From the NCBI GenBank assembly GCA_035526825.1, contig DATLBT010000133.1:1-21298 (forward strand): a DNA stretch of 21,298 bases, read 5' to 3'. Numbering within the stretch: position 1 is the first letter of the stretch; the number at the start of each line of letters is the position of its first letter. The notes beneath the pieces are model-generated. The model had not been told where the DNA came from. It made no database searches and saw nothing but the letters and a program-made list of their open reading frames with translations. The position numbers and the translations under genes were made by a program. Source of the DNA: JACPFV01 sp035526825 (GTDB taxonomy: Bacteria; Pseudomonadota; Gammaproteobacteria; Nevskiales; Nevskiaceae). Below are positions 14,222-21,137 of the stretch, in pieces.

Positions 14222-17200
14222 ATGTCGGCCCCTGATGTCCTCACCCAGTTCCATCCGGCCGTCGCCGAGTGGTTCCGCAGCCGCTTCCCCGCGCCGACCG
14301 AGGCGCAAGTCGGCGCCTGGCCGGTCACCGCGGGTGGCGGCCACGCGCTGATCGCGGCGCCGACCGGCTCGGGCAAGACGCTCGCGGCGTTCCTGTCCGC
14401 GATCGACGGCCTGGTCGTCGACGGCCTCGCGCGTGGCCTGCCCGATGCCGTGCAGGTCCTCTACGTGTCGCCGCTGAAGGCCCTGTCCAACGACATCCAG
14501 AAGAACCTGCAGGCCCCGCTGGCCGGCATCCGCGACAAGCTGCTCGAACTCGGCCTGCCCGACGTGCCGATCCGCGATGCCGTGCGCACCGGCGACACGC
14601 CGCAGTTCGAGCGCGAGCGCATGCGCAAAGTGCCGCCGCATATTTTGGTGACCACGCCGGAGTCGCTATTCATCCTGCTGACCTCGGACTCCGGGCGCGC
14701 GATGCTGAAAGCGGTGAAGACCGTGATCGTCGACGAGCTGCATGCACTCGCCGGCAGCAAGCGCGGCGCGCATTTGATGCTGTCGCTGGAGCGGCTGGAG
14801 GGGCTGGTGGCCGAGGCCGGCAATGCGTCGCCGGTGCGGATTGGCTTGTCGGCAACGGTGAAGCCGGTCGAGGAGATGGGGCGGTACCTGGTCGGCTGCC
14901 GCGACGCCAAGTGCACCGTCATCGACACCGGACACATCCGCCAGCGCGACCTCGCGCTGGTGATGCCCAATTCGCCGCTCGACACCGTGATGTCGCACGA
15001 AGTCTGGGCCGAGGTTTACGACAAGCTCGCCGAGCTGGTGCGCCAGCACCGCACCACGCTGATCTTCGTCAACCAGCGCAAGATGGCCGAGCGCGTGGCG
15101 CGGCACGTCGGCGAGCGCATCGGCGAGGAGCATGTCACCGCGCACCACGGCTCGCTCGCGCGTGAGCACCGGCTCAAGGCCGAGCAGCGCCTGAAGGGTG
15201 GCGAGCTCAAGGCGCTGGTGGCGACGTCATCGCTGGAGCTCGGCATCGACATCGGCGACGTCGACCTCGTCTGCCAGCTCGGCTCGCCGCGCTCGATCGC
15301 GGCGTTCCTGCAGCGCGTCGGGCGCGCCGGCCACGCGGTCGGCGCCATCCCGAAGGGCCGGCTCTTCCCGCTGTCGACCGATGACCTCGTCGAGTGCGCG
15401 GCGCTGCTGGACTCCGCGCGTCGCGGCGAACTCGATCGCATCCGCCCGCCGGTGGCGCCGCTCGACGTCATCGCGCAGCAGATCGTCGCCGAGACCGCGT
15501 GCCGCGAATGGGGCGAGACCGAATTGTTCGATGCGCTGCGCAGGGCGACGCCTTACGAGAACCTCGCGCGCGCCGACTTCGACAAGGTCGTGCAGATGCT
15601 CGCGGAAGGCTACGCCACGCGCCGCGGCCGGCGCGGCGCGCACCTGCACCACGACGCGGTCAACCGCCGCCTGCGCGCGCGCCGCGGCGCCAAGCTGACG
15701 GCCGTCACCAACGGCGGCGTGATCCCGGATCAGTTCGACTACGACGTCATCCTGCTTCCTGAAGGGCACCGTGTCGGCAGCCTCAACGAGGACTTCTCGT
15801 TCGAGTGCAGTCCCGGCGACATTTTCCAGCTCGGCAACACGTCGTGGCGCGTGCGGAAAGTCGAGACGGGCAAGGTGTTCGTCGAAGATGCGAAGGGTCA
15901 GCCGCCGAGCGTGCCGTTCTGGCTCGGCGAGGCGCTGGGTCGCACGCGCGAGCTGTCGGCGTCGGTGTCGCGCATCAATGCGACCGCGTCCGAATTGCTC
16001 GGCCAGAGCGATGGCGCGCTCGAAGAATGGGCCGTGAAAGACCTGGGCCTGCCGCCGCCGGCCGCGATGCAGCTGGCCGCGTACCTCGGCGCGTCCAAGG
16101 CCGCGCTCGGCGCGCTGCCGACGCTCGACACCATCATCTTCGAGCGCTTCTTCGATGAGGTCGGCGATACGCACCTCGTCATCCACTCGCCGTACGGCTC
16201 GCGCGTGAACAAGGCCTGGGGCCTCGCGCTGCGCAAGCGCTTCTGCCGCCAGTTCAACTTCGAACTGCAGGCAGCGGCGCTCGAGGACAGCATCGTGTTG
16301 TCGCTCGGACCGTCGCACAGCTTTCCACTGGAGTCGATCAAGGACTACCTCAAGCCCGCCACCGCGCGCGAGATCCTGGTGCAGGCGCTGATTGACGCGC
16401 CGATGTTCAACACGCGCTGGCGCTGGAACGCAACCACCGCGCTCGCCATCCGCCGCATGATCAAGGGCAAGCGCGCGCCACCGCAGTTCCAGCGCTCGGA
16501 TTCCGATGACCTGCTGTGCATGGTGTTCCCCGAGCAGGTGGCCTGCGCCGAGAACATCGAGGGCGACCGCGAAGTGCCGGACCACCCGCTGGTCAAGCAG
16601 ACCGTGCACGACTGCCTCCACGAAGTCATGGATGTCGACGGCTTTCTCGAGGTGCTGCGTCGCATGGACGCTGGCGAGATCAAGGTCGTCGCGCGCGACC
16701 TCGCCGCGCCGTCACCGCTGGCGCACGCCGTGCTCAGCACGCGCCCGTACGCCTTCCTCGACGACGGCGCCGCCGAGGAGCGCCGCACGCGCATGGTCAA
16801 CACCCATCGCCAGATGGACCTCGAAACCGCCTCGGCGATCGGCAACATCGACCCGGCCGCGATCGAGCGCCTGCGCAACGAAGTGCAGCCCGAGCCGGTA
16901 AGCGCTGACGAACTGCACGACGCGTTGGTGGTGCACGGCTTCCTGATGCGCGACGAAGGCAAGCCGTGGCGCGCCTGGTTCGACCAACTCATCGCCGCCC
17001 GCCGCGCGACAGTGCTTCATATTCCCTCTCCCCCGCGAGGGGGAGAGGGCCAGGGTGAGGGGCCCGGCCACGACCTCTGGGTCACCGCCGAGCGCCTGGC
17101 CGAGCTGACAGCCGCTGTGCCGAATGCCGAGTGCACCCCCGTCATCAAGCCGACGCGTCCCGCGCCAGACTCGGCCGACATCGCGCTGCGCGAAATCGTG

Positions 17201-18634
17201 CGCGGCCGCCTCGAATTGTTCGGCCCCGTCACCGCGCAGCAGCTCGCAGCCCCGCTCCGGCTGCCGGACGCGGCGCTCGAGGCCGCGCTCCTGCAGCTCG
17301 AAGCCGAGGGCGGCGTGATGCGCATGGAGAACGGTCAGTGGTGCGAGCGCCGCCTGCTGGCGCGACTGCATCGCTACACGCGCGACAAGCAGCGCGCCGC
17401 CGTGCAGGCGGTGCCACCCGCGCAGTTCCTGCGGCACCTGTTCCGCTGGCAGGGCGTGGCCGGCGCAACCGTCGACGAGCGCCGCGAGGGCGAATCCGGC
17501 CTGCTCGCCGTGCTGCGCCAGCTCGAAGGTTTCTCGGTCGCCGCCGGCGCCTGGGAGGATGACGTGCTCACGCCACGCGTCCGCCAGTACCACCCCGAAC
17601 TGCTCGATCGACTGAGCAGCGCGGGCCGCGTCGTCTGGTTTCGCCCATCCGAGACCGCCGACCCCGAGCGCCGCTCCGGCCCGGTGCGCAGCACCCCGAT
17701 CATCCTCTGCGAGCGCGAGAACTACGCCGCCTGGAACTCCGCGCCGACGGACCCAAGCGCTGCAATTCCCTCTCCCCGCAAGCGGGGAGAGGGCCAGGGT
17801 GAGGGGCCGGCCGTTGCCTCCTCCCTTTCTCCCAAAGCCCAACGCCTCCTCGAATCACTGAACTCCCACGGCGCCAGCTTCTTCGACGACCTCGTCAACG
17901 ACACCGGCCTGCTGCGCACCGAAGTCGAGCAGGGCCTCGGTGAACTCGTGAGCCAGGGCATGACGACATCCGACTCTTTCGCCGGCCTGCGCGCGCTGGT
18001 CGTGCCGGCCGAGCGTCGCGAGAAAATGCGCCGCTATCGCCGCAGCATCACGCATGACGTCGACGCCGCCGGCCGCTGGAGCGTGCCGCGGGCGCCGCGC
18101 GTGGCGGAGTCGGCCGGCTCGCTGGCCGATCCATCCGTCGAGCACATCGCCCGTGTGCTACTGCGCCGCTACGGCGTCGTGTTCCGCGCGCTGCTCGCGC
18201 GCGAGGACCATCTGCCGCCGTGGCGCGAGCTGTTCTACGTCTACCGCCGCATGGAAGCGCGCGGCGAGATTCGTGGCGGACGCTTCGTGACGGGATTTTC
18301 CGGCGAGCAGTTCGCGCTGCCCGAGGCCACGGTTGCGCTGCGCAAGGCGGGCGGGGAGCCGAAGCCGGACGCACCGATCGAGGAAGAGCTGGTCTCGATC
18401 TCAGCCGCCGATCCGCTGAACCTCGTCGGCGTGATCACCCCCGGCGACAAGGTGCCCGCGCTCTCCGGCAACCGCGTATTGTTTCGCAACGGCGTGCCGG
18501 TGGCGGTGCAGAGCGGCGACGAAGTGCGCTTCCTGCAGGCGGTTGAGAGCAAGTCGGAGTGGGAAATTCGCAACCTGCTGATCCGTAAATTGCGACCGGG
18601 CAGTTACCTCGAGGAGCAGCCGACGTCCCAATGA
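14222..18634 (+). CDS. lhr: Lhr-type large ATP-dependent helicase
   Basis: A 1470-residue superfamily-2 helicase. Walker A is APTGSGKT (46-53), the DExH box is DELH (171-174), motif III is SAT (210-212) and motif VI is QRVGRAGH (364-371). These are followed by the winged-helix and Lhr-core beta-barrel region (DQFDYDVILLPEGHRVGSLNEDF, WRWNATTALAIRRM) and a long C-terminal extension as in full-length bacterial Lhr. Lhr is a 3'-to-5' translocase that unwinds RNA:DNA and DNA duplexes and is implicated in DNA repair. Two 14-residue inserts, 934-947 and 1182-1195, encoded by a palindromic repeat, interrupt the C-terminal extension in frame. The start sits just after a repeat hairpin. The stop overlaps the next gene by four bases (ATGA), indicating translational coupling. 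Confidence 0.93.
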   Translation: MSAPDVLTQFHPAVAEWFRSRFPAPTEAQVGAWPVTAGGGHALIAAPTGSGKTLAAFLSAIDGLVVDGLARGLPDAVQVLYVSPLKALSNDIQKNLQAPLAGIRDKLLELGLPDVPIRDAVRTGDTPQFERERMRKVPPHILVTTPESLFILLTSDSGRAMLKAVKTVIVDELHALAGSKRGAHLMLSLERLEGLVAEAGNASPVRIGLSATVKPVEEMGRYLVGCRDAKCTVIDTGHIRQRDLALVMPNSPLDTVMSHEVWAEVYDKLAELVRQHRTTLIFVNQRKMAERVARHVGERIGEEHVTAHHGSLAREHRLKAEQRLKGGELKALVATSSLELGIDIGDVDLVCQLGSPRSIAAFLQRVGRAGHAVGAIPKGRLFPLSTDDLVECAALLDSARRGELDRIRPPVAPLDVIAQQIVAETACREWGETELFDALRRATPYENLARADFDKVVQMLAEGYATRRGRRGAHLHHDAVNRRLRARRGAKLTAVTNGGVIPDQFDYDVILLPEGHRVGSLNEDFSFECSPGDIFQLGNTSWRVRKVETGKVFVEDAKGQPPSVPFWLGEALGRTRELSASVSRINATASELLGQSDGALEEWAVKDLGLPPPAAMQLAAYLGASKAALGALPTLDTIIFERFFDEVGDTHLVIHSPYGSRVNKAWGLALRKRFCRQFNFELQAAALEDSIVLSLGPSHSFPLESIKDYLKPATAREILVQALIDAPMFNTRWRWNATTALAIRRMIKGKRAPPQFQRSDSDDLLCMVFPEQVACAENIEGDREVPDHPLVKQTVHDCLHEVMDVDGFLEVLRRMDAGEIKVVARDLAAPSPLAHAVLSTRPYAFLDDGAAEERRTRMVNTHRQMDLETASAIGNIDPAAIERLRNEVQPEPVSADELHDALVVHGFLMRDEGKPWRAWFDQLIAARRATVLHIPSPPRGGEGQGEGPGHDLWVTAERLAELTAAVPNAECTPVIKPTRPAPDSADIALREIVRGRLELFGPVTAQQLAAPLRLPDAALEAALLQLEAEGGVMRMENGQWCERRLLARLHRYTRDKQRAAVQAVPPAQFLRHLFRWQGVAGATVDERREGESGLLAVLRQLEGFSVAAGAWEDDVLTPRVRQYHPELLDRLSSAGRVVWFRPSETADPERRSGPVRSTPIILCERENYAAWNSAPTDPSAAIPSPRKRGEGQGEGPAVASSLSPKAQRLLESLNSHGASFFDDLVNDTGLLRTEVEQGLGELVSQGMTTSDSFAGLRALVVPAERREKMRRYRRSITHDVDAAGRWSVPRAPRVAESAGSLADPSVEHIARVLLRRYGVVFRALLAREDHLPPWRELFYVYRRMEARGEIRGGRFVTGFSGEQFALPEATVALRKAGGEPKPDAPIEEELVSISAADPLNLVGVITPGDKVPALSGNRVLFRNGVPVAVQSGDEVRFLQAVESKSEWEIRNLLIRKLRPGSYLEEQPTSQ
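17021..17062 (+). repeat. 42-bp palindromic element inside lhr, copy 1
   Basis: The element contains an 11-bp perfect stem, CCCTCTCCCCC (17024-17034) and GGGGGAGAGGG (17039-17049), with a GCGA loop, then the tail CCAGGGTGAGGGG. It is translated as IPSPPRGGEGQGEG (Lhr residues 934-947). It matches copy 2 at 36 of 42 positions, with all six differences in the loop and adjoining stem bases. The stretch interrupts a region otherwise reading RATVLH...DLWVTAERLAEL, where other Lhr proteins (from memory) run on without it. Confidence 0.85.
17765..17806 (+). repeat. 42-bp palindromic element inside lhr, copy 2
   Basis: Same length, orientation and reading frame as copy 1. The stem is CCCTCTCCCCGC (17768-17779) and GCGGGGAGAGGG (17782-17793), then the identical tail CCAGGGTGAGGGG. 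It is translated as IPSPRKRGEGQGEG (Lhr residues 1182-1195), located in a linker before SPKAQRLLESL. I recall similar CCCTCTCCCC...GGGGAGAGGGCCAGGGTGAGGGG elements as dispersed intergenic repeats in gammaproteobacteria. Confidence 0.85.
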
Positions 18635-19353
18635 TCACCAACTCTCAGTCCGGCACCAACGTCCACGAAGTCGCGGACGGTATCTACCGCATCAACACCC
18701 CGGTGGAGACGCCCGGCGGCGGCTTCTCCTTTAACCAGTACCTGATCGTCGATGACGAGCCGTTGCTGTTCCACACCGGCCCGCGCAGGATGTTCGCGCT
18801 GGTGCGCGAGGCCGTGACGAGCGTCATGCCGGTGGAACGGCTGCAGCACATTGCCTTGTCGCACGTCGAAGCCGACGAGTGCGGCTCGATGAACGCATGG
18901 CTTGCCGCGGCGCCGCAGTCCGCGCCGCTGTGCGGCCGCGTGGCAGCGATGGTGTCCATCAACGACCTCGCCGACCGCGCGGCGCGCGCGCTTGCCGACG
19001 GCGAGTCGATTTCGCTCGGCAAGCACACGGTCGTGTGGCACGACACGCCGCACCTGCCGCACGCCTGGGAATGCGGCTTTCTCAGCGAGACCCGCACGCG
19101 CACCTTGCTGTGCGGCGACCTGTTCACCCAGGGCGGCACCGACCTGCCGGCACTGACCGAACGCGAAATCCTCGGCCCGAGCGAGGCGTTCCGCAAGCAG
19201 ATGGATTACTTCGCGCATACGGACACCGCGCGCGCGTTGCTGGAAAAACTCGCGGCGACATCGCCGACGACCATGGCTTGCATGCACGGCAGCGCGTGGC
19301 AGGGGGATGGGGCGAAACTGTTAAGGGCGCTGGCGGATTCGGTTGGGGTTTAG
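18631..19353 (+). CDS. Metallo-beta-lactamase-fold protein of the ODP/flavodiiron type
   Basis: A 240-residue MBL-fold protein without a flavodoxin domain. The metal motif is SHVEADECGS, with His78, Glu80 and Asp82 forming H-x-E-x-D as in flavodiiron and oxygen-binding di-iron proteins, not the H-x-H-x-D-H of hydrolytic lactamases. Further likely ligands are a histidine in HDTPHLPHAWE (137/141/144), Asp163 in LLCGDLF and His219 in CMHGS. A di-iron centre is therefore likely and an oxidoreductase or oxygen-binding role possible, but the activity is unknown. The ATG overlaps the lhr stop (ATGA), so translation is coupled to lhr. It is the last gene before the cassette region; its stop is about 106 bases from the first cassette boundary. 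Confidence 0.85.
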   Translation: MITNSQSGTNVHEVADGIYRINTPVETPGGGFSFNQYLIVDDEPLLFHTGPRRMFALVREAVTSVMPVERLQHIALSHVEADECGSMNAWLAAAPQSAPLCGRVAAMVSINDLADRAARALADGESISLGKHTVVWHDTPHLPHAWECGFLSETRTRTLLCGDLFTQGGTDLPALTEREILGPSEAFRKQMDYFAHTDTARALLEKLAATSPTTMACMHGSAWQGDGAKLLRALADSVGV

Positions 19354-19458
19354 GCGGAGCTGGCGTCGCTTTTAGCTGATTTCGCCGGTGTCCCTTTGTC
19401 TGCCACTCTTGTCCCGAAGTGATCGCAGATATGAGTCGCAGCGTGTCTCTTAATTGTA

Positions 19459-19465
19459 GTTAGAA
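19459..19465 (+). other. Integron core site at the left boundary of the cassette array
   Basis: GTTAGAA at 19459-19465 (within GTTAGAACCA) is the left recombination core. Its first ten bases are the exact reverse complement of TGGTTCTAAC at 19882-19891, the inverse core site at the 3' end of the same cassette. Cleavage would fall between G19459 and T19460. No attI, no integrase gene and no attC stem were found in the 106 bases to its left, which hold no gene. That gap contains only a weak promoter-like pair (TTGTCC near 19415 and TATGAG near 19431). Confidence 0.6.
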
Positions 19466-19482
19466 CCACTAGGAGGAACTCA

Positions 19483-19878
19483 GTGCGTACATTCCCGATT
19501 ATTGCGTTAATGGTCGTTACCGGCGCCGTGGCAGCGGCCAATCCAGCATCAGACGGATCCTTCGTGCAGATCGTTTCGATTTCTCCAACGGTGGGTACTG
19601 CGCTCCGCGCTGGCGAGAAGGTGTCGTTGAAGGTAGAAATCGAGTACGTCGTTCCGGTGGAGTCGGCGACGATCGGCCTGGTCGTTCAAGCGGCAGACAA
19701 TTCCCCCATAGCCAATGACAATGACGTTCTGTTGAAAGGCAGTGGCAAGGTCACTCTCACCGCAGACTTCACGGTCCCGGCCACGAAAATGATCAACATC
19801 TTCACGCCGCTCTCGGCGCAAGGGCAGAACAGCACGTCCACCGTTGATTCGCGAGCTTTTAAGGTGCTCGCCAACTGA
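19483..19878 (+). CDS. Cassette-encoded secreted protein of unknown function
   Basis: A 131-residue protein from a GTG start preceded by a perfect AGGAGG (19471-19476) six bases away. Residues 1-19 form a signal peptide (MRTFPIIALMVVTGAVAAA). The mature region reads VQIVSISPTVGTALRAGEKV, then SLKVEIEYVVPVESATIGLVV, and later LKGSGKVTLTADFTVPATKMI. These are alternating beta strands suggestive of an Ig-like beta-sandwich. There are no cysteines and no catalytic motif. I do not recognise a named family, though proteins of this style occur in chromosomal integron cassettes of xanthomonads (recollection). Codon use is less GC-biased than in lhr. The stop lies six bases before the attC inverse core, the usual cassette layout. 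Confidence 0.8.
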   Translation: MRTFPIIALMVVTGAVAAANPASDGSFVQIVSISPTVGTALRAGEKVSLKVEIEYVVPVESATIGLVVQAADNSPIANDNDVLLKGSGKVTLTADFTVPATKMINIFTPLSAQGQNSTSTVDSRAFKVLAN

Positions 19879-19884
19879 CCATGG

Positions 19885-19951
19885 TTCTAACTATGTGTTC
19901 CGGCCGACGTCCGCGCCTCCGGCGCGGCCGCGGCTGAACACGGCGTTCGCC
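19885..19951 (+). other. attC-like recombination site of cassette 1
   Basis: The inverse core TTCTAAC (19885-19891) and core GTTCGCC (19945-19951) bound 67 bases. The outer stem pairs GTGTTC (19895-19900) with GAACAC (19936-19941), and GCC pairs with GGC beyond a bulge, as in L''/L' with an extrahelical base. The central hairpin CCGCGCC-TCC-GGCGCGG (19911-19927) is perfect. The right core departs from GTTRRRY at two positions. The inverse core is instead complementary to the core at 19459, as expected for a cassette's own halves. Confidence 0.7.
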
Positions 19952-19976
19952 ACCCCGTGAACCAACGGAGCGTCGA

Positions 19977-20339
19977 GTGAAATCGAAGGAATGGAAGCGG
20001 AAAGCCTGGCTATTGGCCGTCGTGGTCGTTTTGCTGTTCGTGGTCAATCCAGAGTTGCGCGCCCTCGTATTCCTAGTCGATGCCTTGTCGCTTGAGGTCT
20101 TCTTGCTGTTTGTCGGGCTGCAAGTCAAAGATTTTTTGCAGTTAATGCAGCCGGCCGTCGTCAAGCTGTTCGCATCGCTTGCCCGACCTTCCGCAGCGGC
20201 AGCTCGTCATCTAGGCGGTGCCGCCAACGCGTTGCTGCCTCGGGTTCCTGTGGTATTTCTCGCGCAGCAAACGCTCTGGGCAGCTCGAATGCAGCTTAGT
20301 GCTGGAGTGTGTCGCTCCTGCAGCGGCAAAGCTGTATGA
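19977..20339 (+). CDS. Cassette-encoded small membrane protein of unknown function
   Basis: A 120-residue protein from a GTG start with GGAG six bases upstream (19967-19970). A positively charged N-terminus (MKSKEWKRKAW) precedes two hydrophobic segments at about residues 11-25 and 29-49, with a short NPELR turn between. This suggests a hairpin in the inner membrane with a C-terminal tail. The tail (LARPSAAAARHLGGAANALL onward) is alanine-rich and shows no motif I recognise. The stop is eight bases before the degenerate inverse core of the next attC-like site, which fits a cassette gene. A +1-frame TAG at 20212 leaves open that the distal part is frameshifted. No function is assigned. Confidence 0.65.
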   Translation: MKSKEWKRKAWLLAVVVVLLFVVNPELRALVFLVDALSLEVFLLFVGLQVKDFLQLMQPAVVKLFASLARPSAAAARHLGGAANALLPRVPVVFLAQQTLWAARMQLSAGVCRSCSGKAV

Positions 20340-20346
20340 GGGCGGT

Positions 20347-20405
20347 AGGAAAGTATGTGGCTTGCCTTGGCGTTGGAGCGCTCGGTGGCTGACACGGCGT
20401 TAGGT
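20347..20405 (+). other. attC-like recombination site of cassette 2 (degenerate)
   Basis: The right end GGCTGACACGGCGTTAGGT matches the right end of the cassette 1 site (GGCTGAACACGGCGTT) except for one missing A, and ends in a perfect core GTTAGGT (20399-20405). The left end AAAGTATGTG resembles TAACTATGTG of the cassette 1 site, with the inverse core corrupted to AGGAAAG. GTG (20357-20359) can pair with CAC (20393-20395), and GCC (20364-20366) with GGC (20387-20389). The corrupted inverse core suggests this half is no longer functional. Confidence 0.55.
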
Positions 20406-20422
20406 GCCATTGGAGTGAGCTG

Positions 20423-20959
20423 GTGACATTGTCCAAGCCGCAACAGGGTGTGGCATTTGGCGCGTCTTCTGCGTTGGCCATTACATTGACAGCACTGGCA
20501 GTCGCAGTGCTGTTGGTGCCCCCCGGCCTCGTGCCCGAGTCCCCCGGGGCTAGAGCGCGCCTCCTTGCGGTATGTGCATTGGGGCCTATATCGATGCTGG
20601 TCATGGCAGTTGGCCGCCTGGGTAACCACCGGTTCCATACACCGGAAGACATTGCAGGCAGCGGTCTAACGGCGGGAACAAATAAGGCCAAACTGCTCCA
20701 GGCCTTGCTGCAAAATACTTTGGAACAACTTTGCATTGCACTCCCCGTGTACTCCGCATGGGCTCTGTTGGCGCCGCCTCGGCTGATGGTGGCGCTACCC
20801 ACCGCGGCAATACTCTTTGTCGTCGGCCGCGTGTTGTTCTTCTGGGGCTACGCCAAAGGAGCGCCGGGTCGAGCAATAGGGTTTGGACTCACCTTTTATC
20901 CAAGTATTCTGATGCTGGCTGGGTGCTTCTATTTCGCGGCTGCCCTGGTTGGCACCTAA
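20423..20959 (+). CDS. Cassette-encoded MAPEG-like integral membrane protein
   Basis: A 178-residue protein from a GTG start with GGAG upstream (20412-20415). Four hydrophobic segments are visible at about 12-35, 47-62, 103-135 and 155-177. The middle carries LLQNTLEQLCIALPVYSAWA and VVGRVLFFWGYAKGAPGRAIGFGLTF, which match the MAPEG family pattern (N-x-x-E before one helix, then GR-x-x-Y/F-x-x-GY). MAPEG members include glutathione-dependent membrane enzymes, but many bacterial ones are uncharacterised. It is longer than the usual 130-150 residues because of the N-terminal helix and the segment with HRFHTPEDIAGSGL. Its TAA stop is embedded in the attC inverse core (CCTAAC), a hallmark of cassette genes. 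Confidence 0.72.
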   Translation: MTLSKPQQGVAFGASSALAITLTALAVAVLLVPPGLVPESPGARARLLAVCALGPISMLVMAVGRLGNHRFHTPEDIAGSGLTAGTNKAKLLQALLQNTLEQLCIALPVYSAWALLAPPRLMVALPTAAILFVVGRVLFFWGYAKGAPGRAIGFGLTFYPSILMLAGCFYFAAALVGT

Positions 20960-21045
20960 CAATTAATTCTGACGACGACCATGACGCGTGGTTCTCACCG
21001 CCACGCGGAGGCCGGAATGATTCGGATGACCCTCGCGCGTTGGGT
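20954..21045 (+). other. attC-like recombination site of cassette 3
   Basis: The inverse core ACCTAAC (20954-20960) fits RYYYAAC perfectly, and the preceding bases complete TGGCACCTAAC, the exact reverse complement of GTTAGGTGCCA at the cassette's left end (20399-20409). The terminal core GTTGGGT (21039-21045) fits GTTRRRY perfectly. A central hairpin pairs CGCGTGG with CCACGCG, and AATTAATTCTG can pair imperfectly with CGGAATGATT. The 92-base length is within the attC range. The distal stem is weaker than in cassette 1, so the right boundary is less certain than the left. Confidence 0.6.
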
Positions 21046-21137
21046 CGCCGGCAAGGGGCTCTGTCCCGTCGTGTAGCATCGGCCGCACGGGTCGGAGCAT
21101 CTTCCCGGACGCCCCTTCGCGGCACAGGAGAAAGCCG

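Larger units (their letters stand above)
19460..21039 (+). mobile_element. Integron gene-cassette array without integrase (CALIN)
   Basis: Three cassettes in the same orientation: 19460-19945, 19946-20399 and 20400-21039, each one small CDS followed by an attC-like site. Cassettes 1 and 3 show the diagnostic complementarity between the bases following their left core site and their own inverse core site (10 and 11 bases exact). Cassette 2 has degenerate ends. Composition is visibly less GC-rich than lhr, and start codons are GTG with AGGAGG or GGAG ribosome sites. The orientation puts the expected attI/intI side to the left, where lhr and the MBL gene lie, so no integrase is within several kilobases on that side. 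An integrase beyond the right end cannot be excluded. Confidence 0.7.

Noticed and set aside
14222..18634. Long open frames on other strands within lhr (for example 15227-16621 minus)
   Set aside because: These are GC-skew shadows of the lhr gene, which has complete helicase motifs along its frame.
20222..20405. Alternative long attC for cassette 2 starting at CGCCAAC (20222)
   Set aside because: It would be about 184 bases with a poor inverse core and would end inside the CDS. The shorter site at 20347-20405 matches the cassette 1 site at both ends and follows the stop closely.
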